Assembly: GCA_037447605.1 (NCBI GenBank)
Contig: CM074806.1
Coordinates: forward strand, 3,180,797 to 3,244,796
Length of the DNA stretch: 64,000 nucleotides
Direction: 5' to 3'
Source: Zygnema circumcarinatum
Lineage: Eukaryota; Streptophyta; Zygnematophyceae; Zygnematales; Zygnemataceae
Positions 36,950 to 48,036 of this stretch are shown piece by piece. The position numbers and the translations under genes are program-made. Below the pieces are notes generated by a model. It was not told where the DNA came from. It saw only the letters and a program-made list of their open reading frames with translations, and made no database searches. The stretch's first letter is position 1, and each line of letters opens with the position of its first letter.

Positions 36950-37863
36950 CAGCCCGTTTCGTAACGAGCTCATTACGGTCCACGTAGGACGCCGTTTTGC
37001 AGATAAAAAGACGAGTTCTGTGCACCGGCTGCAGCGAGGCTCCCCCCCTCCCCCCCTCCCCCCCTCCCCACCGTCGATCGCCACGATCGGAATTGCTGCA
37101 GCTCCCCGCCCCCCGGCCGCCCACCCGCCCTGCAGCGTCCTCCCAGGTACGGCGCAGCGCCCGAGCGGGCGACGCCGGCCGAGCGCGCGGTCACCGCGGT
37201 GCCGATTGCCACGTAGATGCCACGGTGGCGCCACGTCTGCCACGTCGATTCCACGTCTACATGTCCATCCACGTCGGCGCCACGTCATTTAAAACCACTG
37301 AAATTGAACTTCGGGTGTGCTCGCCGCCGCTTGCCCACCGCCCATTGAAATTGAACATAGTGTCCTGGTACCGGTAGGTCTAGAGTTCGATCTTTGCTGG
37401 AGGCGTGTTTGCTACACAGCCCGAGCGAGCGAGGGAGGCCCTGCTTGCTTGCGGAGAGCGGTGTGTGGCGGCCGCGCCCCCCCCCCCCTTACACATTACC
37501 ACCGCATGTCCATCAAAACGTCGTTTTCCAATCAGCGATCGCCACGTGCACGATTTGCAGCGTCCGCCGTGGCCCACTGCCGTTACCGTACGCGCGTCGC
37601 TGCCGACAGTTTTTTAGGGTTTGCAAGAGGCTTCCAGCCAACGTGGCAGTCGCACGCTGGCGTATCTTTGGTAGCCACGTGGCGGCACGCGAATGGTCGT
37701 AATGGCGTTACACCCCCTTCTTCGGACCGTCCTGGGGAACGGTGCCTCGTTACCACGTGGCAGCCACGTCGGCGCCACGTTGGTGGAAACGGCCTGATGG
37801 AACCCATGGGTCGTCGTCCATTACGACGCCACGTCGGAATAACGGGCTGATGGAAACTGACCC
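36950..37863. mobile_element. Nonautonomous TIR element, long member (about 0.9 kb)
   Basis: The left side reads CCATCAGCCCGTTTCG and the right side AACGGGCTGATGG, its inverse. Near-terminal and internal sequence is shared with the short element immediately to the right, including CGTAACGAGC, GGTCCACGTAGGA and GTAGCCACGTGGCGGCACGC. The left terminus is damaged at the junction with the retroelement fragment. No transposase frame is seen. Many CCACGT words (G-box-like) occur at 37205-37285 and 37640-37830. Confidence 0.65.
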
Positions 37864-37866
37864 TCA

Positions 37867-38190
37867 GGGTGGGTTTCCATCAGCCCGTTTCGTAACGAGC
37901 TTGTTACGGTCCACGTAGGATGCCGTTTTCAGATGGAACGACGAGTTCCATCAGAACGCCGTTGGCCAGCGTGGCAGTCGCACGCTGGCGGATCTTCGGT
38001 AGCCACGTGGCGGCACGCGAATGGTCGTAATGGCGTTACACCACCTCCGGAGCAGCATCCTGTGGAACGGTGCCTCGTTACCACGTGGCGCCACGTCGGC
38101 GCCACGTCGGCGGAAACGGCCTCATGGAACCCATGGGTCGTCGTCCATTACGACGCCACGTCGGAATAACGGGCTGATGGAACCCCACCC
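37867..38190. mobile_element. Nonautonomous TIR element, short member (324 nt), with TCA target duplication
   Basis: Left end GGGTGGGTTTCCATCAGCCC and right end, reversed, GGGTGGGGTTCCATCAGCCC. TCA flanks both ends (37864-37866 and 38191-38193), a 3-nt target duplication. G-rich termini with a 3-nt duplication fit the PIF/Harbinger superfamily. It abuts the right end of the long element. There is no coding capacity. Confidence 0.72.
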
Positions 38191-38194
38191 TCAG

Positions 38195-39142
38195 TCCTTC
38201 TCGCAGTCACGTCAAGTCAAATCAAGTCAAGTCAAGTCAATTATGTCTTCCGCGAGCCCTCGTCCAATGGCATGAACCCCTCGCGAGTTGTTGTTGTACC
38301 GCTGCGACTGCGTCACGCGGGGCTCCTTTTTGGCCTTTCGTTGGTGCGGGAAAGACTTCATGCCCGCTTTATGGGAGACATCGGTTTGCTGCCCGACTCG
38401 CTGCAACCCCTGACTACCGAGGCTCACAAAGTGCGTGCTGGACATTCAGGACATGTGATGCTGAACATTGCGGTGAGGTGTAGTGGCAGGCGGGACGTGA
38501 TGTGACGAGTGCCTGCCAGCAGCTGGTCCAAAAAGGCACAGGCACATGACAACGAATTTGGCGTTGATCGCACGGTGGAGATTCCATCAAACGTACAACA
38601 TCATGTATTTCCAAAGGAATATTTCATAATGTATATTTCAGTTGGTCTGAAATGACCTATAAACGAAAGAAAAGCTCCTACAGGCACATGTGACCATCAA
38701 TTCGATTAGGATAAGTATCAATTATGAATCAACATGTGGGCAGAAGACGCCTACACGCAATTGAGCATGGCACCTTCCGTTGAGACGTGCAATGTGTGCT
38801 GGTTGTCAACGGTGGCAGGTGACGAATGAAAAGGTGACACCTCATGTTCTCAGAGTACTTATACCAAATGGAAGACTTATGAAGCACAATTTGTGGATAT
38901 ATTTCGCAAACCCTGCCATCCAAGACACTGATAAGAGAGGTTTTTGTACAGTGACTGCTCAAACTTGTAACCCAACTTGTTCCGCTAGTTAGGGAACGAA
39001 GTGGGATGTAAAAATATGACTTAACATGCGGACTTGATGAAGCCTGCAAATGCTCCACCTAACGCCCCTTTCTCCTCATCTCAATAATCAGTAGGGGGGT
39101 TCTGCTCTTATGGGCTCCCAATGTTCCAGGAGTTGAACTTCT
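38195..39142. other. Intergenic, no gene recognised
   Basis: Begins with a short GTCAA repeat (38214-38240). Open frames here have no motif or matching splice sites. Confidence 0.4.
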
Positions 39143-40053
39143 TCATTCAGCCCCTTCCTCCGCTTCACTCCTTTCGACCGCCAGCTTCACTGCCTGCATC
39201 CCCATCTCCAGGCCTTCAAGCTCCTCAGCTGCGCCAATCTTCCCTTCCTTCGCCCTCTCTACGGCTCCGCCCACCTCCTCCTTCATCAAGTGCAATGTTC
39301 TTCGAGCTCCGTTGGCAGAGGAAAGGTCAATGGGAACAGCTTCTTCAGACACATCTTCTGTACTGTGATGATCGTTAGGCTTTGGAACAGTGCTCTTTGA
39401 TCCTGTTGAAGCACGACACAAGAGGATTGCTTGACGTTTACAAATGCAGAAAATGTACGTAGACTGCACCATGCAATACAAAATGCGACGAATATTTAAC
39501 GAAAAATAGATGAGTATCACCAGAAATGAAAGTCGAAAATGAATGATAACCACTTGCGAATTGTGCCAACACTCGGACTTTGTCAATCAGACGTGATGCA
39601 TACCTCCAAAGCAATTCTGCTAACTTCGGAGACTTAACTAGAAAGTTCAAAACGTTCAGACGGAACGGTATGTAGATTTACTTGATCCTCAGCCTGCCTT
39701 GTCGCTAGTGGTTAAAAAAAGAAAATATAAGGCTGCTCTTGAACCTGAATGACCTCTTTCCTTAAATTCTTTGGTAAAATTTTGCCCTAACCCTGAGGGA
39801 CAGCATGAGATCATAGTCTTTTATCCAGAGCCGAAACTACGGTAAACAAACCTTCAGTCGGCGACTGGCCCAATCCGCCTTCTTCATGCCGCGCGAATTC
39901 GTTCGACACAGAATATGAAATGGTTTTCATCGCTGCCCCACTAATAGTGCTCCCTTCCGTGATGGGGGTACTTGTAAAAAGGGAATATTTCCAATTTTTC
40001 ATCAAAGCATGCGAGCACCAGTGGGGAGTGATTGCAGTGCTCATCCGAGACAT
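39143..40053 (-). CDS. Unrecognised spliced gene, Glu/Ala-rich C-terminus
   Basis: Three exons join in phase on the minus strand: up to 40053 down to 39852, 39637-39554, 39402-39143, giving about 180 residues if the ATG at 40053 is the start. The middle exon encodes a helical basic/hydrophobic segment (KSPKLAELLWRYASRLIDK). The last exon is acidic and alanine-rich, with probable helices such as LMKEEVGGAVERAKEGK and EELEGLEMGMQAVK, ending in EAEEGAE. No catalytic motif, signal peptide or membrane segment is seen. More 5' exons may exist. Support comes from consistent phase at both introns and coding-like composition; I do not recognise the family. Confidence 0.5.
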
Positions 40054-41327
40054 GTTGAAACACACTGAAGGCCTCTCAGCAGTTCAAGCAGCGAGAATCT
40101 GTTTTTTTTAGGAGTAGCTATTAAGGACAAGAATTATATTGCATGTACTCTACTGAAGAGCTAAGGCCTTGCATAAAACCTCACCCCGCCCTTCTTTGCT
40201 GTTCCGCGTGAATTAATGCCCGTTCTTTATTCTTTTTCCCCTCCTATCTCCCTGTTCCTGCTGTCTCCTTCCCATCCGCCCTCCACTCTTTCTCCCTCTA
40301 CATGTACATCTCTCCCCCTCCCTTCCGCTCTTCCCTTCTAATGTTCTACACACCTTAAACCTGTGAAATTACGAAGCCCCTCCCTCTCCTTTCCTCCCTT
40401 CCCTCCCTTCCCTCCCAAAAAAGTGCAGGAGGCGCCACTTGGCGCAGCGCGCCGTTGAGTGTTGGCCCACAGCCCACGCGGCGAGCGCGTGCCTCGCCAG
40501 GGTCGGTTCCAGGCCGCGGTCACACTGACAGCTCGGCGTTGGCCCTTTGCTGGGAGCTTTGCCATGGCGGCATGCGCCATGCATGCGGGGATGCTCTTGG
40601 TATGCACAAAAGCATTTATTTACGAGCTTTGCTCAAATTGGTGTAGAACGCTTGCCACACATTTCTCTTTTTGTTCAGACTGCAGTAAGAACTTGGAAGC
40701 ATTTTCAGCATAGTTTGCATCAGACAGCGTTGGATTTTAATTGGTCGAGAAGTTACATTTCAAACTAAAGCGTGCAGCGAATGCTTCCTAACTGTTGGGT
40801 TTCAACAGCGGTGTTCATCCCCCACGACGCCAAAACACATTGGCCTGCCACTTAAAGTCTGTAAAAAAGTCAGCATTGGGGTGACTGAAGGATGGTGTGA
40901 CAAGTCATCCATCTGCACAACAAGCTCTTTATTGATTTTCACATAGAGAATAATAGCACATTTCAGTCACGTAGCCTGACCGCAATTTGGATAAGTGCCT
41001 TCCTCGAATGCATGAGCATGACCTGCATGGGTCATCTTATTGAAGGTTAGAAACGTCGTTTGCTCACAAATTTCCTATTGAGAACCGGCACAAGCCGTTT
41101 TGGTGCTTATTACAAAAATAGGTACCAGCACATTCTGAGTGTGCGGGAGCTCTCCAGATTATGCAAGACAATTAACTATACCACATACTTTACAACTCAA
41201 GGCTATAGTCAAGTATAGCACTTGATCGTCAACTGATCTGGCAAGCATAGAATACCAGAAGCCGCATATGTACACTGAAGCCACTCAACAGGAGTGTAAT
41301 CATCAAACTTGTAGTCGCATTCAGAAC
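40054..41327. other. Intergenic, no gene recognised
   Basis: Includes a GC-rich patch at 40430-40570 that could be a promoter for the minus-strand gene at 39143-40053. Otherwise A/T-rich with no supported feature. Confidence 0.4.
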
Positions 41328-43790
41328 TCAATGAGGGTCAGTCTGGGATTCATTCTCCCTTAGCACGGGAGCGTATGAAATCGGAAGACCCCCAACAGAC
41401 TGATTGCTCTCCCGCAGCGATTCCAAAAATTTGTCGAAAACTTGCCATTCGCCTTCCTCCACGACAAAATCTCCGGCCTGCCATTGAAAAACGATTGCAG
41501 ACATGTGAGCCAGCGTCTACATTTAGCTCTTACAGAGTCACAGTATCAACGACTAGCAGAAGTTCAATAACTTCAATGCCATTTTCCCTCTACTAACAGA
41601 AAACTAGTCGTTCTGGTTAATGGTTGTTCCAACAGGAACTAGTAGTCCACATTCCAATTCTTTCAAAGGCTCTATAAGGGTGCGGAGAAAAGTCAACCAC
41701 GTGGCAGGCTGTCAACCCCTTCCCTCGACGCTGAGTGAAGTGAACGCTGAGTGAACGCTGAGTGAACGCTGAGTGAACGCTGAGTGAACGCTGAGTGAAC
41801 GCTGAGTGAACGCTGAGTGAACGCTGAGTGAACGCTGAGTGAACGCTGAGTGAACGCTGAGTGAAGCTGCTTCCCTCGTTACCCATGTGTCTCCAACATC
41901 CATGAACGGAGCACACACATGGTTGGGAAGCACCAAGCGCATGAAACACACGAATGGAATAATGACTAAAACATGAGTTCTATGAGCATGTCTCAAGCCA
42001 TTCCTGCAGTCAAAACGAGTGACTAACTTGACCAAGTCAAGTTGAGCAGCTTAACGACCCCCTCGCTCGGGCGCCTCCAATCAGCCGTCGGATGCGTTCA
42101 CACGAACGAGCCATGCCTTAACGTATCGTTGCTGTTAGGTCCAGTGACTAATGACTATGACTAAGGACTAACGAAACAAACAAAATATACGAGAATTACT
42201 GATTTCGTGGAATGTCACGAGAAATACCTTAACGAGAAAGTATAGAGTGATAGTGAGTATAGAGTGTAGGTGATTATATGATGTTTGGTAATGAGTTTTC
42301 AGCCTTTTTGCTAGCTATCCCATGTTCCTGAAGGACAGTATCACTATATTAGGATGCAAACGTGGAAAACAAGCATAAGGAATAATGCCAAAGCATCTGC
42401 ATAATATACGATAAAACCTGCAGCAGAAAACACAGTTGCTTGGTTTGTAAAGGACGCGTTCTCACACACCCGAGAAGCATCCAGATACCCTGCGAGATCC
42501 GAAGGTCCACCGTTCGATCCTGGCCCTCCGATTACGCGAAGCCAACGAGAACCGTTCACTGGAACGCCCTTCTTCATGAACTCCGATGGACTCATCACAG
42601 AACTCTACAAATGCACAAGAAAGATGAAGGAGCAGACCATCCGTTAGAAAAGCAAGGAAAACGTAACAGCCGCAAAGCGGCTATCTTCTTGATTTCTTCG
42701 TCGAGGAAACGACGACGTCTTGGATAAACCATGGGCTTGCACGCCAAACAATCAAAGCTCAATCCCTCTAAAGCAAGCCACGAAACTGCAACATCAAAAC
42801 TCCTTCAGCAGCAGTAATGCGTCGAACCTTTCTGACCTTAATCACCGACCCAACTGCAATCCCTGCCAGAGCTGCTTGGCTCAAATAGTTGCAAGCTGCC
42901 CCCGCAGAGACGAGAGCGGGCGCCCACACGGGCACAGTGCAGAGCGTGCTCGCCCACAAACTGACTGAGCCCGTGAGTACAGCTGTGACCAAGAAGGTCA
43001 CTCCCGCGACCACTGCGCCCCCTGACATGAGGAGATCGTCCTCCTTATATTCCTTATGTTCGAAGGAAAGTCTGACCCCATCCATCGCCAGAAGTGAATA
43101 CTAGAAGAGATTTCAGCAGAGATTGCTCTCATTATAAGTCTGGAAGCTGGGAAAAAGTGTTGTCCGCAAGGAAAGAGCAAAGGGGAGAGAGGAGAAAGGA
43201 GGGTAATGAGAGAGCGGGGAGAGAGAGATCTGGGAAAGAGGCAGTGAACGATCCCAGAATGGAGAGGATGGGTGAGAGAGAGGACAGAAGAGGGATTCAA
43301 AGGAGGGGAGGGGAAGGAGTAGAAAAGGAGAAAGGACGGCCGAGCTGCAGGATTTTGCAAATTGAGAGGGAGGAGATGAAAAGAGATTGAGCGAGCACAT
43401 AGTTGTGGTACAATGTTGCAATAAACAGCACCGGGAGAGTCGTTTCAAGCTAAATCACTTGGTGATGTTCAATCAATGACCTTGGGGCATAAAAGAAGGT
43501 CGTATGAACCTCCATGAAATCTTCTGAAGAGTGAAACCTGTGCGTACTTACCTTCCCTCCAGCTTGAAGTTAGAATTGAGTTGCTTTTGGGGTATGTCGT
43601 ACAAGAACCACTCTCCAGGTGCCAAGTCATTCCGGCATGCGACCGTCGTGAATCCTCTCCGCAGACACAGATTTAAATTCACAAGCGTGTTGTTCAACAC
43701 TGCCACCCTCCCTCCCTCCGAGTCCGGCTGCACTGCAGCTCCTCTCGCAGCACTCGTGTCGGCACTTGAAGCTTCGCTCCCATCCGCCAT
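41328..43790 (-). CDS. Unrecognised small membrane protein, 4 exons, 264 residues
   Basis: Exons on the minus strand join in phase: 43790-43552, 43071-42837, 42604-42434, 41477-41328. The N-terminus is Ser/Ala-rich. Residues about 28-65 contain VAVLNNTLVNLNLCLRRGF, CRNDLAPGEWFLYD and KQLNSN. A short charged stretch (EHKEYKEDD) precedes two hydrophobic, small-residue-rich segments at about residues 95-160: AVVAGVTFLVTAVLTGSV and APALVSAGAACNYLSQAALA. The third exon has GSRWLRVIGGPGSNGGPSD. The last reads AGDFVVEEGEWQVFDKF and ends ESQTDPH. No signal peptide is obvious. The Gly/Ala pattern could be a glycine-zipper or hairpin membrane region. I cannot assign a function. An 11-nt minisatellite lies in the last intron. 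Confidence 0.62.
41742..41865. repeat. 11-nt minisatellite (GAACGCTGAGT), about 11 units
   Basis: Near-perfect tandem units in the last intron of the minus-strand membrane-protein gene. Because 11 is not a multiple of three, each frame reads an 11-residue peptide every 33 nt. Confidence 0.95.
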
Positions 43791-44860
43791 CCTCCTTAAA
43801 AACAGTCTTTTGTTAAACTCCAAGTCCTTTCGTGGCGCATTCAGGCCCCTCTGCTGCAATCAGAAGCGAAGCGATCTGCCTTCGTTCCAAAGAGAAGGTG
43901 AATGAATCTCCTCAGGCAGCTCTGTTCAAAGCTACTCGATAAATTTCACTAAGGAAACCTGGATTCTTTTATTTATTTTTGGTACTTTTACCAAAATACT
44001 AGTTTCGAGTGACGCATACCCCCCACTTCCTCCCCAAATAAAAACTTTCTTCGTCGGCAGTTTTTCTTAGAGTAGTGATCTATGTTCAGGGGACTGTGAC
44101 CTCGTCAAACAGAGACTGGAGTCACAGAGAGACTACAAGTCCATCCTTATTGCGAAAAAACACTGAAAAAAAGTCTATCGCTTGTTCAAAAGGGCCCAAG
44201 CAGCAGCCCCCACAGATCTACTAGAAAGCAGTGCAACCAAAAAAATCCTTTGGAGCTGTGCCCCAAACCAATCTTTGGTATGGGTTGGAAAAATGCGAAG
44301 GAAACAGAGATAGGAAATTGCAGCTGCAAACCACAAACCACAAACCACAAACCTGGAGTTTTTCGCTTTCGGTACTTCCACTCTCAGTTTGGGCCTCAAG
44401 CGCGCGCAGGGGCAGAGGGCGGAGGAGGCGGCGCCACGTGGGAGGCTGGGCGGCACCGCACGGGCAGACCGTACATGTCAGCTGTCATCCGCATCCGATC
44501 CGTACATGCGAGTGCTCAATACTGTACGACAACCAATCCGGTCCGGTTGGCCTGTACGAATTTTGCGTCACGTGTCAACTGATGGGCGCGACTGCGTGGC
44601 AGCCAAGCAGTGTGTGCGGCAGCAACGGGTCCACGTGGCGGCGCCAGAGTTCTGGCGCGAACCGTTCGCACGAGTGGCAGTGTGCACGGTCGCTGACATG
44701 TTCAGACGGGCCGAGGCCGAACTCGAAAGGGGAGGGCAGGGGTATGCGGTGGATCGAAACTGGAAACTAATTTCGGCCCATGGAAGCGAGCCTTCAGCAG
44801 TACTGGCCAGGCGCCACATCTCACCTACGACAGTCGTGAGCTCCATACCACGGCATATCG
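43791..44860. other. Intergenic, G-box-rich repeat-like sequence
   Basis: 5' flank of the membrane-protein gene, then 44400-44760, which contains repeated CGTAC and CCACGTGGCG-type words reminiscent of the TIR elements at 37-38 kb. No gene is supported. Confidence 0.4.
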
Positions 44861-44879
44861 AAATTAGTATACATTTCAG

Positions 44880-45240
44880 TGGTAAATTCCCCGTAGACGT
44901 CTGCAAAAGATCTTGTTGTTCCTTTGCTAACTCTTCAATATTTGCCTTCGTTTCTTTTGTAGAAGCTTCAATTCCCTCCTTCATGGGAGGATTATAGGCA
45001 CCAATCGCGGTGCTGAGTCTTTCATCAAATTCTTTCCTTGGCAACATTCCTGACTGGGCATTTTCTCCAGCATTAAGCACCCACTTTCATACGAAACTTG
45101 ATCTAAGAGCTTATCCTTTTTTTTTTGAATCAATTGGACGATAGAATCAAGTAAAGCGTTGCAAAAAAATGAAAAAGCATCCGGCTCGTCGAGTTTTGCA
45201 ATTGTACTGATTTTGGGCCGGCTCCCCTGCGCTCGTTCCA
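44880..45240 (-). pseudogene. Broken helical ORF, frame interrupted near 45070
   Basis: Reading down from 45240, one frame encodes ISTIAKLDEPDAFSFFCNAL and LLDSIVQLIQKKKDKLLDQV, after which its residues stop looking coherent. A second frame picks up at about 45070 with NAGENAQSGML, then EFDERLSTAIGAYNPPMKEG and TKETKANIEELAKEQQDLL. A TGA just upstream blocks the second frame from starting earlier. One extra G in the GGG at about 45071 would join them. The joined product would be a soluble helical protein of unknown family. It could be a retrocopy relic or a real gene with a sequence error. Confidence 0.4.
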
Positions 45241-45667
45241 CGGTTGACGGGCCCTGGCGGGGCGGCGATGTGCGGCTCGCGGCAGGTCCATGCCTTAACT
45301 TAACTTAACTTTGTCGCGACTCGGGGGCCACAGAAAGCTCCAAGATCCGCCGACTGGCCAAGGGGGGCGGGCAAATGCTTTATGCTGACGTGGTGCGCCG
45401 TGACTGGTTAGGGTTTTCCCCGATTTGTCGTATCTGCAGATTGTCGGAACCGAAGATCACGCGTGCCGCCAAGAGCGGCGCACAGCGGCAGGGGGCGGCC
45501 ATGAATGGTGACTGCCGTGGCTCGCCACGTAGGCAATCGCCCACGCGCGGATTGGCTAACTGCCAAGGGGCACCACGTCAGCGCCTCCTAACGGCCGAGA
45601 ACAGGTGGATTCAGCCCGTGTCGGCGCTAATGGATAATGGATGGCCTCGGGGGAGGCGGGCAAGCTC

Positions 45668-46237
45668 GGAGAGGGGAGAGGAGAGGGAGAGAGGGAGAGG
45701 GAGGGAGAGGGAGGGAGGGAGGGAGGGAGGGAGAGGGAGGGAGGGAGGGAGGGAGAGGGAGGGAGAGGGAGAGGGAGAGGGAGAGGAGGGAGGGAGAGGG
45801 AGGAGAGGGAGAGGGAGAGGGAGGAGAGGAGAGGGAGGAGGGAGAGGGAGAGGGAGAGGGAGAGGGAGAGGGAGAGGGAGGGAGGAGGAGGGAGAGGAGA
45901 GGGAGAGGGAGGGAGAGGGAGAGGAGAGGGAGGAGGGAGAGGGAGAGGGAGAGGGAGAGGAGAGGAGAGGGAGAGGGAGAGGGAGAGGGAGAGGGAGAGG
46001 GAGAGGGAGAGGGAGAGGGAGAGAGGGAGAGGGAGAGGGAGAGGGAGAGGGAGAGGGAGAGGGAGAGGGAGAGGGAGAGGGAGAGGGAGAGAGGGAGAGG
46101 GAGAGGGAGAGGGAGAGAGGGAGAGGGAGAGGAGGGAGAGGGAGAGGGAGAGGGAGAGGGAGAGGAGAGGAGAGGGAGAGGGAGAGGGAGAGGAGAGGGA
46201 GAGGGAGAGGAGAGGGAGAGGGAGAGGGAGAGGGAGA
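45668..46237. repeat. 570-nt GGGAGA/GGGAGG purine repeat
   Basis: Almost pure G/A sequence of interleaved GAGAGG and GGAGGGAG units, ending 15 nt before the start codon of the secreted-protein gene at 46253. Long Arg/Glu/Gly or Ser/Pro/Leu frames on all strands are artefacts of the repeat. Confidence 0.95.
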
Positions 46238-46252
46238 ATCCACTCAGCAGCC

Positions 46253-48036
46253 ATGGCTTCAGCTTTTCTGCGCATGGCTGCGTCCCTACTAATCTCATAC
46301 TGCCTCGCGGTGGCACCTGACGGTGGACAAAGTACCGCGCAACCCGCGGAGGCATGCAGCTACGCCGCCTGCATGAGTCTGCATGGCGGTTCGCCCGGCT
46401 CCACCCTGAAAGGAGGGGCGCCACGTGGCAGCTTCATGGACTTTCCCGAGGCGCGCAGTGTGGGGGAGTGCTGCTGGATGTGCGGAAGCTCGCGGGAATG
46501 CGGAGCGTGGGAGTGGCTGCCGCACTTGGCCACGTATGCCAAATCATTCTTCCTTCTCCGTCTAAAATTTCTATGCATCTCTCAGCACGCTTGTCTCGCT
46601 AACTGACGGCTGTGGCTCGCTTCACTGTTGCAGGAAGTGCCACCTGGAGATGAACGATCCCGACACAAAGGACATCGGGACGAATGCCGGAGATCAAGGG
46701 CAGCCCTTCATGTGAGCTTCCAGACCTTCCATTAATAATTACGCCAGTTTAATTGTGTATCCGTATACGGCATGTGCTCAATCTCTGCATGGCTTGCGTG
46801 CAGTATCGGCGGTCGCTGCACTGTTGGCACCGGCCTTGACATTATTGATCCGCATTTCATTGGCGCGCGGGGGACTCCCTTTAACTTCCACTCGCAGCCG
46901 GGAAATACGCTCTGCCTCTTTACTGACGCCCATCTGCACATTAACGCCAAGCTGATCGGATACAACGTGCCTTCTCGAACCTTCTCAACGGACTCCGCAG
47001 GTCTACCGAAACAGGTGCAAGCAGGAGCAGCTGTAGCTGACACCAATCTAAGTACTGAATCTCCCGTGCAAGAAGAATATGAGGATTATGGCGAAGGCTA
47101 TGGAAGTCACCGAGCTCGAGCAGTGGAGAGATGGCAGCGCGTGCAGACGCCACCGACAACTTGGATCGGAGAAGTAGGAATTCTGTGGCTGGGAGAGGGG
47201 GAAGAGCACACTCTGAGGATGGTGGTAAGGGATAGTAGAGATCAGAAGAGAGGCCATGGCTTCCTCGGGAAAGTGGAAGTTGACGGTAAGGTGCTGCCGA
47301 GGCTGAGAGTAAAGGAAACGTTTTTAATGGGACCGGGAGCAGTTCTGGAATTCTCGGAGGTAAAAGGAGAGGAGACGGGGAGCGTCGAGGTGTACACAGT
47401 GAAGATCGGGGAGCTGCTTGAAGCGAATTTCCAGTTGCGGGCTGCTGACGTCTTGCTTCAAGCTCCGGGCGATGCAGAAGTGCACATCAACATCGGTATA
47501 AGCAAATTTAAGGTGCGGATTTCAAACGCCAAAAAGGACGATTGAAAAAAAATCTCCACTTTTATAAGTTCGCAAGTACTCTTGACCAATTTGATTTCTT
47601 CATGCAACGCATAGGAGGCGGTTCGAATTCCTAACTTATGCACATCCTTTATGAAGTGTGATTCAGTCTACAGAAGGTTAATAAATTAGTGATTCCTGCG
47701 TCAATATACTCACCGCCGGACCAATTCTCGTCTCGTTTGCAGGCCTCCGATGCCGTGCATGGCATCCTTGGGCAAACCTTCCACATCCGCCATGCTCTGA
47801 AAGCCGAACAATTCAAGGAGCTTGCTGAGATTCTGCGGCAGCCAATCGACGCGGATGGGCCGACCGGAGAGGGGTTCCTTGACGGAAAACCAGAAGATTA
47901 CATTTGTCCCGACATTCTTAGCAGTCTCTGTACAGTTAGCGCCTACAAGAAGCCAATCACAACATGGGTCGCTTTGCAACCGAGCGCAGACGTGCCCCTT
48001 GTGCGTGAAAAATCTCTTGCAGTTCATGAAATGTGA
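46253..48036 (+). CDS. Secreted protein: PAN-like Cys module plus root-cap/vWD-like domain
   Basis: Four exons join in phase: 46253-46533, 46634-46711, 46804-47512, 47743-48036, giving 453 residues. The start gives a signal peptide with core FLRMAASLLISYCLAVA. Residues about 30-110 are a Cys-rich module with CCWMCGSSRECGAWEW, then KCHLEM after the first intron, resembling PAN/Apple cores. Exon 3 begins GGRCTVGTGLD, then DPHFIGARGTPFNFH, then LCLFTDAHLHINAKLIG, the pattern of the plant Root cap family (vWD-like). Exon 4 contains AVHGILGQTFH and ends with EDYICPDILSSLC, as in that family. Likely extracellular; function unknown. The purine repeat ends 15 nt before the ATG. It shares its CC-x2-C-x5-C-x2-W-x-W motif with the next gene. 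Confidence 0.85.

Noticed and set aside
45375-46606. Very long Arg/Glu/Gly-rich and Ser/Pro/Leu-rich open frames on both strands
   Set aside because: They are produced by the GGGAGA purine repeat, open in every frame. Only the part from 46253 is a real gene start.
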